Assembly: GCA_020630395.1 (NCBI GenBank)
Contig: JAHDBM010000005.1
Location: 28,564-87,996 of the forward strand
From: Flavobacteriales bacterium
GTDB lineage: Bacteria > Bacteroidota > Bacteroidia > Flavobacteriales_D > CAJJDF01
Length of the DNA stretch: 59,433 nt
Reading direction: 5' to 3'
Shown in pieces: positions 25,564 to 33,944 of this stretch. Within the stretch, counting starts at the first letter, position 1. Each line of letters starts with the position of its first letter. The position numbers were made by a program, and so were the translations under genes. The notes under the pieces were generated by a model. The model was not told the DNA's origin and did no database searches. It saw only the letters and a program-made list of their open reading frames with translations.

Positions 25564-26715
25564 TTATTCAATTTCTGAGTATTCCATTACATTGATGAAC
25601 TTTTGTATTAGATCTAAGTTTTTGTTTTCTTTAAATATGTCTATATCAAAAAACTCTTTTTTGATTTGATTATTAGCTATATTCATTTTTTTTAGCATTG
25701 GAATTATACTTTTTAAATATCTATTGTAAAAGCCAATCAAGTCATTTTTTTTGTTAGGTATTTTGTAGCCGTATTTCCCTTCAATACTAACAATTATTAA
25801 TCCTTTATATCTAAGACTTGATATTAAATCTCTTAGATTATCAATCGAAAATTTAGGATTAACTCTTTTTAGAATATTAACTAAATCATAAGATTCACAG
25901 AGTCTATATGGCGCAGTTTTGTATATTAACAATAGATGTTTAAGAAGTTCTATTTCTTCAAGAGTCCCTTTATTATTTTTTAAGTAGTCTACTATTAATT
26001 TGACACATAATTCTCCCACATTTTTATCGGAGATGTCAATATCATTGTTGTAGTTTCCTAAGTAATTGGATGTTTCGTATGGTAGAAAATCAACAAATAA
26101 TCGTTCATTTATTTCGTTAAATATTTTATCAGCATTTTCGTCTTTATTACTAGTGCAATATATTTTTCCTACACATCCAGAGAAGAAATCTGCTATTTGA
26201 ATCAAAGGTTCTTCAAACTTATCATCTGCTATTTTATAAATTCTGTCAGGATTGAATAGAGTAGGTTGAAACACTCTTTTTGCTATGTAACTCTTTAAAC
26301 TATTTTGAAAATTTTCTTCACCTATTTTGTCAAAGTATATTTCAAACTTATCGTATTTTTCGACAAATTGTGTCAAAAATAATCTTTGGAAAAATTTATA
26401 AAAAACTGTTTTATCTTCTAGGTTTTTGTTTTCTATTTTTCGCTTATCAATTACCAGGCTATATATGCCAAAACTAACCTCCTTAAATTGAGTAATCATT
26501 CTAATCCTTTTCTCAAGAGGAAGTTTATTTGATTTTAAAGGGGAGCCTTGTCTGAATTTATTAGAAATTTCTGTTCTTAGATCTTTTGCTTTTTTTAGAT
26601 CTTTTTCATCAATGACTACAGCAGTATAAATAAAATGAGAAAATGTCCCAGCCTTAGACTCTGTATCTAAGTGAGGGTTGCCAAACTCATCAAAATAAAT
26701 ATATGCTTTATTCAT
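25564..26715 (-). CDS. DUF3800 domain-containing protein
   Basis: 383 residues. The N-terminus YIYFDEFGNP fits the DUF3800 opening motif, a predicted RNase H-like metal-binding Asp. The later QIADFFSGCVGKIY fits the second conserved block (QLADF-type). After about residue 235 a helical region follows, with a possible winged-helix-like segment around RVNPKFSIDNLRDLISSL. DUF3800 genes are patchy and often lie in accessory or mobile-element regions. The gene stands alone, convergent with the kynurenine cluster. Its molecular function is not established. Confidence 0.85.
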   Translation of the reverse strand: MNKAYIYFDEFGNPHLDTESKAGTFSHFIYTAVVIDEKDLKKAKDLRTEISNKFRQGSPLKSNKLPLEKRIRMITQFKEVSFGIYSLVIDKRKIENKNLEDKTVFYKFFQRLFLTQFVEKYDKFEIYFDKIGEENFQNSLKSYIAKRVFQPTLFNPDRIYKIADDKFEEPLIQIADFFSGCVGKIYCTSNKDENADKIFNEINERLFVDFLPYETSNYLGNYNNDIDISDKNVGELCVKLIVDYLKNNKGTLEEIELLKHLLLIYKTAPYRLCESYDLVNILKRVNPKFSIDNLRDLISSLRYKGLIIVSIEGKYGYKIPNKKNDLIGFYNRYLKSIIPMLKKMNIANNQIKKEFFDIDIFKENKNLDLIQKFINVMEYSEIE

Positions 26716-26844
26716 TATTTTGTAATACTAATATCAATTTACTTATATAGATAACTATTCATGTAAATTAGAAAAAATAAATTGTTTAACAGGTTAACTG
26801 TAAGAGATATTTTGTTCTAATCAAATCATAATATTTAACAGAAA

Positions 26845-28419
26845 TCACTCCCCAACCATCTTATACCCATTCACAAACGTGAACAATACATCCGTTTTTA
26901 GGATTTCTTCAGGAGAAACGGTCATGATATCTCGGTTAATGACAATAAAGTCGGCTTTTTTACCAATTTCAAGGGTTCCTTTGTCTTTGTCTTCAAATTG
27001 AGCTTTGGCTGCCCAAATCGTCATGGCTTTTAGGGCTTGCTCTCGTGTAATGGTTTCTTTGCTTAGATAATCTGCTTGGTTACGTTCAATAGCATGGTAA
27101 AACGTTCTAAAAGGATTAATAGGTTCTACAGGGAAATCTGTTCCAAAAGCGATATACTTGTTTTGAGCAAGTAGGGTCTTTATTAAATACGATTGGTTTA
27201 GTCTTTCTTTTCCTATCTTCCCTTCTGCCATACCATAATCTGATATACCATGAGAAGGTTGTACAGAAGGTATAATGGAATAGGCACTTAATAGGTTAAT
27301 ATTGGTTGAGTCTATAAGTTGAGCATGTTCAATACGCCATCTTTTATCATTGGCATTAACCAATACTTCCCTCATGGCTTTTATCGCATTTTTAAAAGCC
27401 GAATCTCCAATACAATGCACATTCATTTGAAAACCTAACGATTTCATGGAGTTGGCATAACTTAAAAGCTCTTCATAGCTTAATAATTCTTTCCCATAGT
27501 TGGCTGTTTCTTGGTATGGTTTAGTTAATAGTGCTGTACTAGAACCAAACGAGCCATCTGCAAGAAATTTAAAGCTGTTTACATGTAAATAATCTCCATG
27601 GTAGGGTCCTTCCTTCCCAGCTTGCTTAAAATTTTTAGGTGTAGGTTTAAGCATGGCATATACTCGTACATCTAAATTCCCATTTCGTTCAAACTGAGCT
27701 AAAATATCCCATTCTTCATTGGTTATACCAGCATCTGCCACAGAGGTTAATCCGTTTTTAAGGCAGGCCTCTTGCGCTAGTCGTATGGCTTGTTTTAGTT
27801 GAGAACGGGTATAGTTTATTTTTTCAGTAAAAAGCGGAATGTGTTCGTCATAAACTCTTCCGTCAGTAGCGATAATACTATCTCCAAAAACTTGTTTAAG
27901 TGCTGCATGATTCACTAATAATTGATGTCCGTCTACTCGCCATAGCATTACAGGTGTATTAGGGAAAGCAGTATTGAGAACCTTGTTCGTTATAACCGAA
28001 TCTTTCCAGTTTTTTTCATTCCAACCATACCCAACTATCCAACTGTCTTTTTGGTCATTGTTAATGGATTGTAGTTGCTCAGCAATTCCTTCAATACTTT
28101 TAGCTCCAGAAACATCAGTAGCTAATTGATTTAAACCATAGCCTATAAAATGACAATGAGCATCAATAAAACCAGGGAAAATAGGTTGAGTTTGAGCATC
28201 AAAAAAATCATCTGCTCGATATTTGTTCATAATTTCATGTTCTTTACCAACAGCAACAATTTCTCCATCCTGAATGGCCATGGCTTGAGCAATATCCATA
28301 TTACTGTTTACGGTATAGATTTTAGCATTATGAACAACCAGGTCAACTTTTTTAAGTTTAACACAAGCTGATAGTGAAAGAATTATTACTAGTACTACTG
28401 ATCGTTTAATCTTTTCCAT
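26845..28419 (-). CDS. Amidohydrolase-family lipoprotein (YtcJ/amidohydrolase_3 type)
   Basis: 524 residues with an SPII lipobox (LSLSAC), so membrane anchored. The metal-binding site is FIDAHCHFIG (about 83). Further conserved features are the VHCIGDSA segment (about 335), HAQLIDS, and the late FGTDFPVEP Asp of the amidohydrolase barrel. C-terminal KGTLEIGKKADFIVINRD is the usual return strand. Family members hydrolyse N-acyl amino acids, cyclic amides and related bonds; the substrate here is unknown. The start overlaps the previous gene (28406-29431) by 14 bp. Confidence 0.92.
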   Translation of the reverse strand: MEKIKRSVVLVIILSLSACVKLKKVDLVVHNAKIYTVNSNMDIAQAMAIQDGEIVAVGKEHEIMNKYRADDFFDAQTQPIFPGFIDAHCHFIGYGLNQLATDVSGAKSIEGIAEQLQSINNDQKDSWIVGYGWNEKNWKDSVITNKVLNTAFPNTPVMLWRVDGHQLLVNHAALKQVFGDSIIATDGRVYDEHIPLFTEKINYTRSQLKQAIRLAQEACLKNGLTSVADAGITNEEWDILAQFERNGNLDVRVYAMLKPTPKNFKQAGKEGPYHGDYLHVNSFKFLADGSFGSSTALLTKPYQETANYGKELLSYEELLSYANSMKSLGFQMNVHCIGDSAFKNAIKAMREVLVNANDKRWRIEHAQLIDSTNINLLSAYSIIPSVQPSHGISDYGMAEGKIGKERLNQSYLIKTLLAQNKYIAFGTDFPVEPINPFRTFYHAIERNQADYLSKETITREQALKAMTIWAAKAQFEDKDKGTLEIGKKADFIVINRDIMTVSPEEILKTDVLFTFVNGYKMVGE

Positions 28420-29431
28420 GTAGCATTACATTCATTTGATTTTCTAATATGTCTCCCATGCTGGTGCATGCAGAAAAGGACGTAGTTTTATGGTGTTTGT
28501 TTAATTCACTTTTAAGTTGTTCAACTTTCTCGGGAGTTGATATTGTATCTTCTTTCATGCACATCAATAATCGCTCAATTTTTTTCTGAGATAAGACTAA
28601 ACGTTTCTTAATTAATGTGCGTTCTTCTAATTGATATTGTAGTGTAGTGTCAGCATTCATGGTATCGACACAAAACTGTACAATCTTATTGTTTTCTTTA
28701 AAAAACTGTGGTAAGTACATGTTCTTTTTCCCTTCATAACAATGTTGATCAAAATCTATCGCACGTACTCGATATTGTTCAGCATCAAAATCAGGGGTAA
28801 CATCTATTACATAGTTATAGGACCTCATATCTCCAATTAGTTTAACAAAGCATCTCTCGTTAAATTTTATAAATTCTTTAGCCAATCGAACCTTGTTTAA
28901 GGTGTCTCGGTTTAAATCATATTTTATAAATTGATCACCTGGTATTCCTGATATATGTTCTTCGATTAAGGTGTCTTTATCTACTATGTAGTTGATTCGG
29001 TTTGGAGACAAAATATGTTCCATTTCTAGCCCATAAATTCTAGAAGCATCAACTTGTTTCACATAGAAATAGTCGTAATTATCATTATATTGATTGATAA
29101 TTCTAATACGGAAAGGTTTAGAATTTCCAAAGGTGCAATAATCTACTCGGTCTACTTTTAAGTGATTCATAGAATGCTTATTTCCTTGTGCTTTCAACAT
29201 TAAGTAGATGTAAGTGAGGCTCTCATTTATTTCAGCAAATGTACTCGGGTCATACATTTGAGTTTCCCATAAGGTGTCATTTCCTTTTGCATCATGTAAA
29301 GGGAAGCTACCCTTAGAATATGCTAGATCCGAATATTTAATAGGAATCTCAATTTGACGGTCATAATCAATTAAGTAATGCTCGAGCTTCTTATAAACTG
29401 GAAAAAAAGGTTTTTTCTTAGAGATAATCAT
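28406..29431 (-). CDS. Conserved kinase-like protein of unknown function
   Basis: 341 residues, cytoplasmic, no signal peptide. The order FYVKQVD, then EEHISGIPGDQF, then GDMRSYNYVI, then RAIDFDQHCYEGKKNMY is reminiscent of the ATP-lysine, hinge, catalytic-loop and metal-binding Asp order of kinase-like (HipA/phosphotransferase) folds. This is pattern reading only. The C-terminal ~80 residues are helical and charged. The downstream amidohydrolase lipoprotein overlaps by 14 bp, so the two are co-translated. A small 6-bp hairpin (29453-29467) lies upstream of the start. Confidence 0.6.
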   Translation of the reverse strand: MIISKKKPFFPVYKKLEHYLIDYDRQIEIPIKYSDLAYSKGSFPLHDAKGNDTLWETQMYDPSTFAEINESLTYIYLMLKAQGNKHSMNHLKVDRVDYCTFGNSKPFRIRIINQYNDNYDYFYVKQVDASRIYGLEMEHILSPNRINYIVDKDTLIEEHISGIPGDQFIKYDLNRDTLNKVRLAKEFIKFNERCFVKLIGDMRSYNYVIDVTPDFDAEQYRVRAIDFDQHCYEGKKNMYLPQFFKENNKIVQFCVDTMNADTTLQYQLEERTLIKKRLVLSQKKIERLLMCMKEDTISTPEKVEQLKSELNKHHKTTSFSACTSMGDILENQMNVMLHGKD

Positions 29432-29555
29432 AGTACTCGAAGATACCGAATTAATCCCTAAGGGATTTTTTATTTTTAATATTTCTATTTATAATATGCA
29501 TATGTTATTCTGATGCAGATTAGGATCCATGTATTAATGCATTGCCTATTTAGTT

Positions 29556-29680
29556 TTAGATTCCTGCCTTCGCATGAATGACAATAAAGATTGACTTAAC
29601 GATTTTGTTTATGGAGTTGTCATCCTGAACTTGATTCAGGATCTATAGTTAACAGATTCCAAACTCGATTTGGAATGATA
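29556..29680. repeat. Cluster of three sequence-distinct small palindromes
   Basis: Three units lie in a row. Unit 1 (29559-29578) is an 8-bp stem with one mismatch and a CTTC loop. Unit 2 (29622-29642) is a perfect 8-bp stem (ATCCTGAA/TTCAGGAT). Unit 3 (29656-29676) is a perfect 8-bp stem (ATTCCAAA/TTTGGAAT). All have 8-bp arms and a 4-5 base loop that begins with C, but the arm sequences differ. The gap between genes is 277 bp. The motifs recall REP-like units (GATTCC...GGAATGA). Confidence 0.7.
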
Positions 29681-29708
29681 AAAGACTAAGGTGTCTATCA
29701 ATCAAATG

Positions 29709-31124
29709 TTACTTCAAAAAGTTAGGTTTTGCTCTTGAAGGATTTTTCCAATTAGTTAAGTCAGTATATAAGGTTTTGTCATCTTGCTGAACCTTTTTGA
29801 GTAGATTGCTCCATTCTTGTTCTTTTATTAAAAAGTAATTGCCTGCCAAAGCATAAAATGAGGATGTCTTGTCTCTTAAATAATAATGAAGATTTTGTTC
29901 GGATAAACCATAACCAACTCTCCATAGATTGTTAGTTAGGTCTTCTTCAGGAACCCATGGCATAACATCTTTTTCTAAATGAAAAGATAGAAATTCTGCT
30001 AATGATTTATGCGCAACAAGTTCTTGTATGTCTTTTTTTAGTAGTACAGGCTCAATTCTGTGCGATAAAGTTTCATAAAAAGGATAGTTTGGATCGTGTT
30101 TTTCAGGGCTGTAATTTTTCCATGAGAAAAAACTCAACCCAATTAGTAATCCTCCTAGCACATATACCACATATTTATTGATTGCAGTTTTTAAGCAGAG
30201 TAGTAAAATTGGAGATAATACAAATAGCAAAAGGGTTAAGCGCAGGGATAAACCTTGTGTGTTCCATTCAAGAAAAGGGAAGAGCATAAAGATGAGTAAA
30301 AACCATATTAGGATAATGCCTTTGTGTTGTTTAGTTAATGTTATCCCAGTAATAAATAATAACAGAAGCAACAATATGATTTCAATAATCCAAAGCGAAC
30401 TCATACTTTCTTTATAAAGTGCTATTAATTTTAATGGCATAAAAGAAGGTTGTAAGATAATTTCAGAAGATAATCTCGAGCTAAACATCCCAAATAAAAC
30501 AAGTGTTATCCAAGGGGTTATTAGTAAAAATAGGTTTGTAACAAAAGATCGTTTGGGACCATTTATTACAAAGAACAGGTAAAATAGGACTATGCTCAAT
30601 CCTCCAGTTAGTTTGTGAGTTAAAAAGGATAAGATTACACATAATATGCTGAGGATGATTTTTCGTTCTAATAATGATTGTAGGGTAAGCAAAAGAAAAA
30701 CAATGCCTAGTGTATTTTTTAAATATTGTGAACCAAAAAAAGTAAGGTGTGGAGAGAATATCATAAATGCACCAAGCACTAGTCCCCAATAAAAGCTGCT
30801 AGATATTTTTTTTCCAATAAAGAAAAACAATACAGGAATTATGGATATAATAATACTTGATAATACTTTATAACTTAGGATATAATCTTGAGTGAACCAC
30901 TGTATTACTTGAAGTAGAGGGTAGAGGATAGAAACTCTTGCTGTATGCAATTCTCCATGTTCGATAAGGTGTTTTACTTGATCCAAATAGAAATAACTGT
31001 CCCATCCATTTGCAAAAGACGTTTGATTTAATGCTTGCCACCTTATTAATAGACTAATAATAAAAAGACTCATTGGTATACCAATGAGTCCAATCCAATT
31101 AAAGATGTTGGATTTTTTTATCAT
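29709..31124 (-). CDS. Polytopic membrane protein, probable GT-C-type glycosyltransferase
   Basis: 471 residues with about 10-12 membrane segments. After the first helix the loop has NGWDSYFYLDQV, an acidic pair typical of the first periplasmic loop of GT-C (ArnT/oligosaccharyltransferase-like) enzymes. The C-terminal ~110 residues form a soluble periplasmic tail containing VMPWVPEED. The gene sits 3 bp after the discoidin-like lipoprotein gene and is likely in one operon with it. The acceptor and donor are unknown; another membrane transferase is possible. Confidence 0.7.
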   Translation of the reverse strand: MIKKSNIFNWIGLIGIPMSLFIISLLIRWQALNQTSFANGWDSYFYLDQVKHLIEHGELHTARVSILYPLLQVIQWFTQDYILSYKVLSSIIISIIPVLFFFIGKKISSSFYWGLVLGAFMIFSPHLTFFGSQYLKNTLGIVFLLLTLQSLLERKIILSILCVILSFLTHKLTGGLSIVLFYLFFVINGPKRSFVTNLFLLITPWITLVLFGMFSSRLSSEIILQPSFMPLKLIALYKESMSSLWIIEIILLLLLLFITGITLTKQHKGIILIWFLLIFMLFPFLEWNTQGLSLRLTLLLFVLSPILLLCLKTAINKYVVYVLGGLLIGLSFFSWKNYSPEKHDPNYPFYETLSHRIEPVLLKKDIQELVAHKSLAEFLSFHLEKDVMPWVPEEDLTNNLWRVGYGLSEQNLHYYLRDKTSSFYALAGNYFLIKEQEWSNLLKKVQQDDKTLYTDLTNWKNPSRAKPNFLK

Positions 31125-31127
31125 AAA

Positions 31128-32576
31128 TTATTGTAGTCTTATGTTCTTCAAAAATTTCTTACCAGAGATAGCTTTTTTAGTGATGGTAACTTCATCTTTA
31201 AAAATTTTCACACTTTTCATATCTACTTTACCAGTATACATTTCTTCATTTGAAGTTGGAACAAATACTTTTCCGTAAACGGTTATGGTTACTTTATCAT
31301 CAGTTGTTTTAACAAGTTCCCAGTTTCCATCAATAATTTCATAACAATATGCTCCACAATGGTCGTCTTTATAATAAACAAATGTACCATTAGAACGAAT
31401 ATTTAAACTAGTTTCGCTCCATGAATCTCCGTACTCGATACTGTTATTAAATCCTTTATCCAAAAACCACAATTTATCATTTGCTTTGTTCGCTTTCACT
31501 ATGTTTTCAATAGCATCTGTTTCTATTTTAATAGGGTAACCATTACTGTAAAGAATCATTTCACTAATCCCCAAATCTTGGTATGAATTGCCTTCGTATG
31601 CTTCCTTTATTGTTAAGTCAATTTTATTCGTAATGGTTGGTTTTGATAAAGTAGTAAGTTGAGGTTTTTCAGAATTATCAAGTGTTAAACTATCTTCTAA
31701 TTCCTCACTTTTTATGGTAAAAGATTTTAGTTTAGCATTTGCATAAAAATGAGATGGTGATCTTTGGTAGCCGTTCCATATTTTAAGAGCGTCTATAGAT
31801 AGTATTTCTTCAGTTTCTAATGATAAAGTTGATCCAATACCATTATCTTCAACTCCTTCAATCCATGCATAACCTGTCATATTATCGAATAAATTATCTC
31901 CTGCATAAGAAGGGGATTCTTTTAGTACTGATGGTGTATTGATATTACCTTTTACTCTTTTAGGTAATACAATGTTCATTGCTTTACCTTTTGTGTCAAA
32001 AAAATCGATTGTAGATAATGAAAGGTAGCTCGAAGGGTTTGTTTTACTAATAGTTTGAATTTCTTCTTCTCCAAGTTTAAATTCTTGCTGAATGTTGTCT
32101 TTTCCTCTAAACTTAATAAAGAGATTTTTAACAGTTTTATTAATGTTTTGAGATCGTTTGGTTGTTCCATATTGTTGATCTACGAGCGTTCCATTTACAT
32201 AATAGTAATAGGTCTGTTCTTCATTAGCTGTAAGTTTAAAAGAACCAATTTTAGTTGGTTTTGAAAATGAAATTAATATTCCTTCAGCATCTGTTGCTCC
32301 CTTAGGTGATTTCCAAAAGGTGGTAGAATCATTATCGAAACAATTGTATAGATGGTTTTCATGAAATGGAAGGGCTGTTGAGGTTGCATAAATATTATCT
32401 ACTAAAACTGGGTTTTCGGGTAAAATTAATGCTAGAGGTTTTTTTTCTTCAGTAACAAGAGAGTCTGTAATGTTATCATTAACTACTTTATTTTCGGTAT
32501 TTACTTCAGTTTCTTCTCCACAAGAAATAGTAAATAGAACACTGCTTATTATTAGTATATAAAGCTGTTTTGTCAT
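31128..32576 (-). CDS. Lipoprotein with discoidin/NADase-type glycan-binding-like domains
   Basis: 482 residues from the ATG at 32576. An upstream in-frame ATG at 32690 would bury the lipobox, so the shorter start is chosen. The lipobox is TISC (about 19). Residues about 50-180 (NHLYNCFDNDSTTFWKSP; GILISFSKPTKIGSFKLTANEE) look like an F5/8 type C or NADase-type glycan-binding domain. A second similar region follows (DNLFDNMTGYAWIEG; ALKIWNGYQRSP). The last ~100 residues are beta-rich. It probably binds cell-envelope carbohydrates. A divergent gene (VanW-like) begins 87 bp away. Confidence 0.8.
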   Translation of the reverse strand: MTKQLYILIISSVLFTISCGEETEVNTENKVVNDNITDSLVTEEKKPLALILPENPVLVDNIYATSTALPFHENHLYNCFDNDSTTFWKSPKGATDAEGILISFSKPTKIGSFKLTANEEQTYYYYVNGTLVDQQYGTTKRSQNINKTVKNLFIKFRGKDNIQQEFKLGEEEIQTISKTNPSSYLSLSTIDFFDTKGKAMNIVLPKRVKGNINTPSVLKESPSYAGDNLFDNMTGYAWIEGVEDNGIGSTLSLETEEILSIDALKIWNGYQRSPSHFYANAKLKSFTIKSEELEDSLTLDNSEKPQLTTLSKPTITNKIDLTIKEAYEGNSYQDLGISEMILYSNGYPIKIETDAIENIVKANKANDKLWFLDKGFNNSIEYGDSWSETSLNIRSNGTFVYYKDDHCGAYCYEIIDGNWELVKTTDDKVTITVYGKVFVPTSNEEMYTGKVDMKSVKIFKDEVTITKKAISGKKFLKNIRLQ

Positions 32577-32596
32577 TTTTTTCGATTGATTTCGGT

Positions 32597-32604
32597 CAAA
32601 AATA
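32597..32604 (-). promoter_or_regulatory. Possible -7 box of the lipoprotein gene
   Basis: The minus strand reads TATTTTTG at 32604-32597, fitting TAnnTTTG, 20 bases before the ATG at 32576. No -33 TTG lies at standard spacing. Confidence 0.35.
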
Positions 32605-32662
32605 CAATTTTTTAGTTGTACATTGGTTATCATCAAAGGGTTATATCGTTCGCTTATATTGT

Positions 32663-33481
32663 ATGCAAAACCAACCAGTAGAAAAACCAAAAAAAAGAAG
32701 TTTACTCAGAAAAAAACTGGGGAAAGAATATTTTATTTTTAAAAGAAGAATAAAATGGATGTTTGGTAAAACTAAATGGGCAAAAACGTTTAATAAAACC
32801 CAATTAAAACATAATGTTTTTCAACATAAATCCTTTTTACTTCGTCCTTTGAAGAATGTTGATATGTACTTGCAGCATAATAAAGTAGAAAATCTTAGGA
32901 TTGCTATTAGTAAGATAAATGGTGTGGTGATAAAACCAGGAGAGACCTTCTCATTATGGTTGTTAGTTGGCAGACCTACTAAACTAAAAGGGTATAAAGA
33001 GGGAATGACATTGAGTAATGGTCAAGTTGAAAAAGGAATAGGAGGAGGGCTCTGTCAATTAGGAAATTTATTGTTTTGGATGACGATTCATTCCCCTTTA
33101 AAAATAAAAGAAAGATGGAGGCATAGCTATGATGTTTTTCCAGATGTTAATAGAAAGGTCCCTTTTGGAAGTGGAGCAACTCTATCGTATAACTATATTG
33201 ATTTGCAAGTAGAGAATATTGGACATACTGATTTTCAATTTAATTTATGGTTAGATGATACACATTTAAATGGATTATTATCCACCAGTAAGCCTTTAAT
33301 GAAAACATATAAAGTGTATGAAGAGGATCATCATTTTCAACAACAGTATTGGGGAGGTTACACTAGGCATAACAAAATAATGCGAGATGTAATTGAGCAA
33401 AATGGAGAAGTGAAAAAAGAGCTTGTTACCGAGAATCATGCAGTATTGATGTATACACCATTTTTAGATCAAAATAAGTAA
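32663..33481 (+). CDS. VanW-family protein
   Basis: 272 residues from the ATG at 32663. A start at 32570 would overlap the divergent lipoprotein gene and lacks family resemblance, so it is rejected. The VanW core is visible: INGVVIKPGETFSLW near residue 92, GMTLSNGQVEKGIGGGLCQL near 130, and SYDVFPDVNRKVPFGSGATL near 170. VanW proteins occur in some vancomycin-resistance clusters and widely elsewhere; the biochemical function is not established. Here it overlaps the next gene by one base. Confidence 0.88.
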   Translation: MQNQPVEKPKKRSLLRKKLGKEYFIFKRRIKWMFGKTKWAKTFNKTQLKHNVFQHKSFLLRPLKNVDMYLQHNKVENLRIAISKINGVVIKPGETFSLWLLVGRPTKLKGYKEGMTLSNGQVEKGIGGGLCQLGNLLFWMTIHSPLKIKERWRHSYDVFPDVNRKVPFGSGATLSYNYIDLQVENIGHTDFQFNLWLDDTHLNGLLSTSKPLMKTYKVYEEDHHFQQQYWGGYTRHNKIMRDVIEQNGEVKKELVTENHAVLMYTPFLDQNK

Positions 33482-33906
33482 TGAAAATCGATTTTAATTA
33501 TACCATTAATCATTCAAGAGAAAAGGTATTTGATGCTTTAAAAGAATTTGAACACTATAATCTTTGGTGGCCTAATAAATTTAAAGTTGCGTACATAAAC
33601 TTAGATGGAATAGATCAGTTGTATTTATCACCTATTATTGGGGTTGTTATTGTTTGGAAATTAGAAATACAGAAACAAGAATTGAAAACTACCTATATCA
33701 AAGGTCCTGTTGAAGGTTTTGGTAGATGGTATATAGATAATGAAACTGCAAATTCATGTGTATTGCATTATGATATAGAAGTTAGATCAAAAAATCTTTT
33801 TTGGAAAGCATTATTAATCCCTTCTTTGTTTAGAAGAATGCATGTAAAACATATGGAGGAATTATTTGAGTCATTAAACAACTATCTAGAAACAAAAAAG
33901 GACTAG
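33481..33906 (+). CDS. SRPBCC (START-like) superfamily protein
   Basis: 141 residues. The opening YTINHSREKVFDALKEFEHYNLWWP is typical of polyketide-cyclase/SRPBCC proteins, which form a lipid- or ligand-binding cavity. No active-site motif defines a reaction. The start codon shares one base with the VanW stop codon, so the pair is coupled. The stop lies inside the left arm of the shared terminator. Confidence 0.7.
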   Translation: MKIDFNYTINHSREKVFDALKEFEHYNLWWPNKFKVAYINLDGIDQLYLSPIIGVVIVWKLEIQKQELKTTYIKGPVEGFGRWYIDNETANSCVLHYDIEVRSKNLFWKALLIPSLFRRMHVKHMEELFESLNNYLETKKD

Positions 33907-33924
33907 CTTCTGCTAGTCCTTTTT
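33895..33924. terminator. Bidirectional terminator between convergent genes
   Basis: Perfect 13-bp stem (33895-33907 / 33912-33924) with a TTCT loop, and A/T runs forming both stem bases. It lies between the SRPBCC-like gene end at 33906 (+) and the fusion protein gene end at 33945 (-). Confidence 0.9.
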
Positions 33925-33944
33925 AAATATATTAAGTTCAAATA

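Noticed and set aside
29453-29467. Hairpin AATCCC-TAA-GGGATT with a following T run on the plus strand
   Set aside because: No plus-strand gene ends here; on the minus strand it has no T run. It is not called as a terminator.
30178-30789. Open frames 30178-30417 (+) and 30481-30789 (-) inside the GT-C-like gene
   Set aside because: Out of frame with the polytopic membrane protein, which is supported by its helices and operon context.
32570-32662. A longer VanW start at 32570
   Set aside because: It overlaps the lipoprotein start region and gives 31 residues without family resemblance; ATG 32663 gives a normal start.
32577-32690. A longer N-terminus for the discoidin-like lipoprotein (ATG at 32690)
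   Set aside because: It would place the lipobox 57 residues in, and would run into the divergent VanW gene; the ATG at 32576 gives a normal lipoprotein signal.
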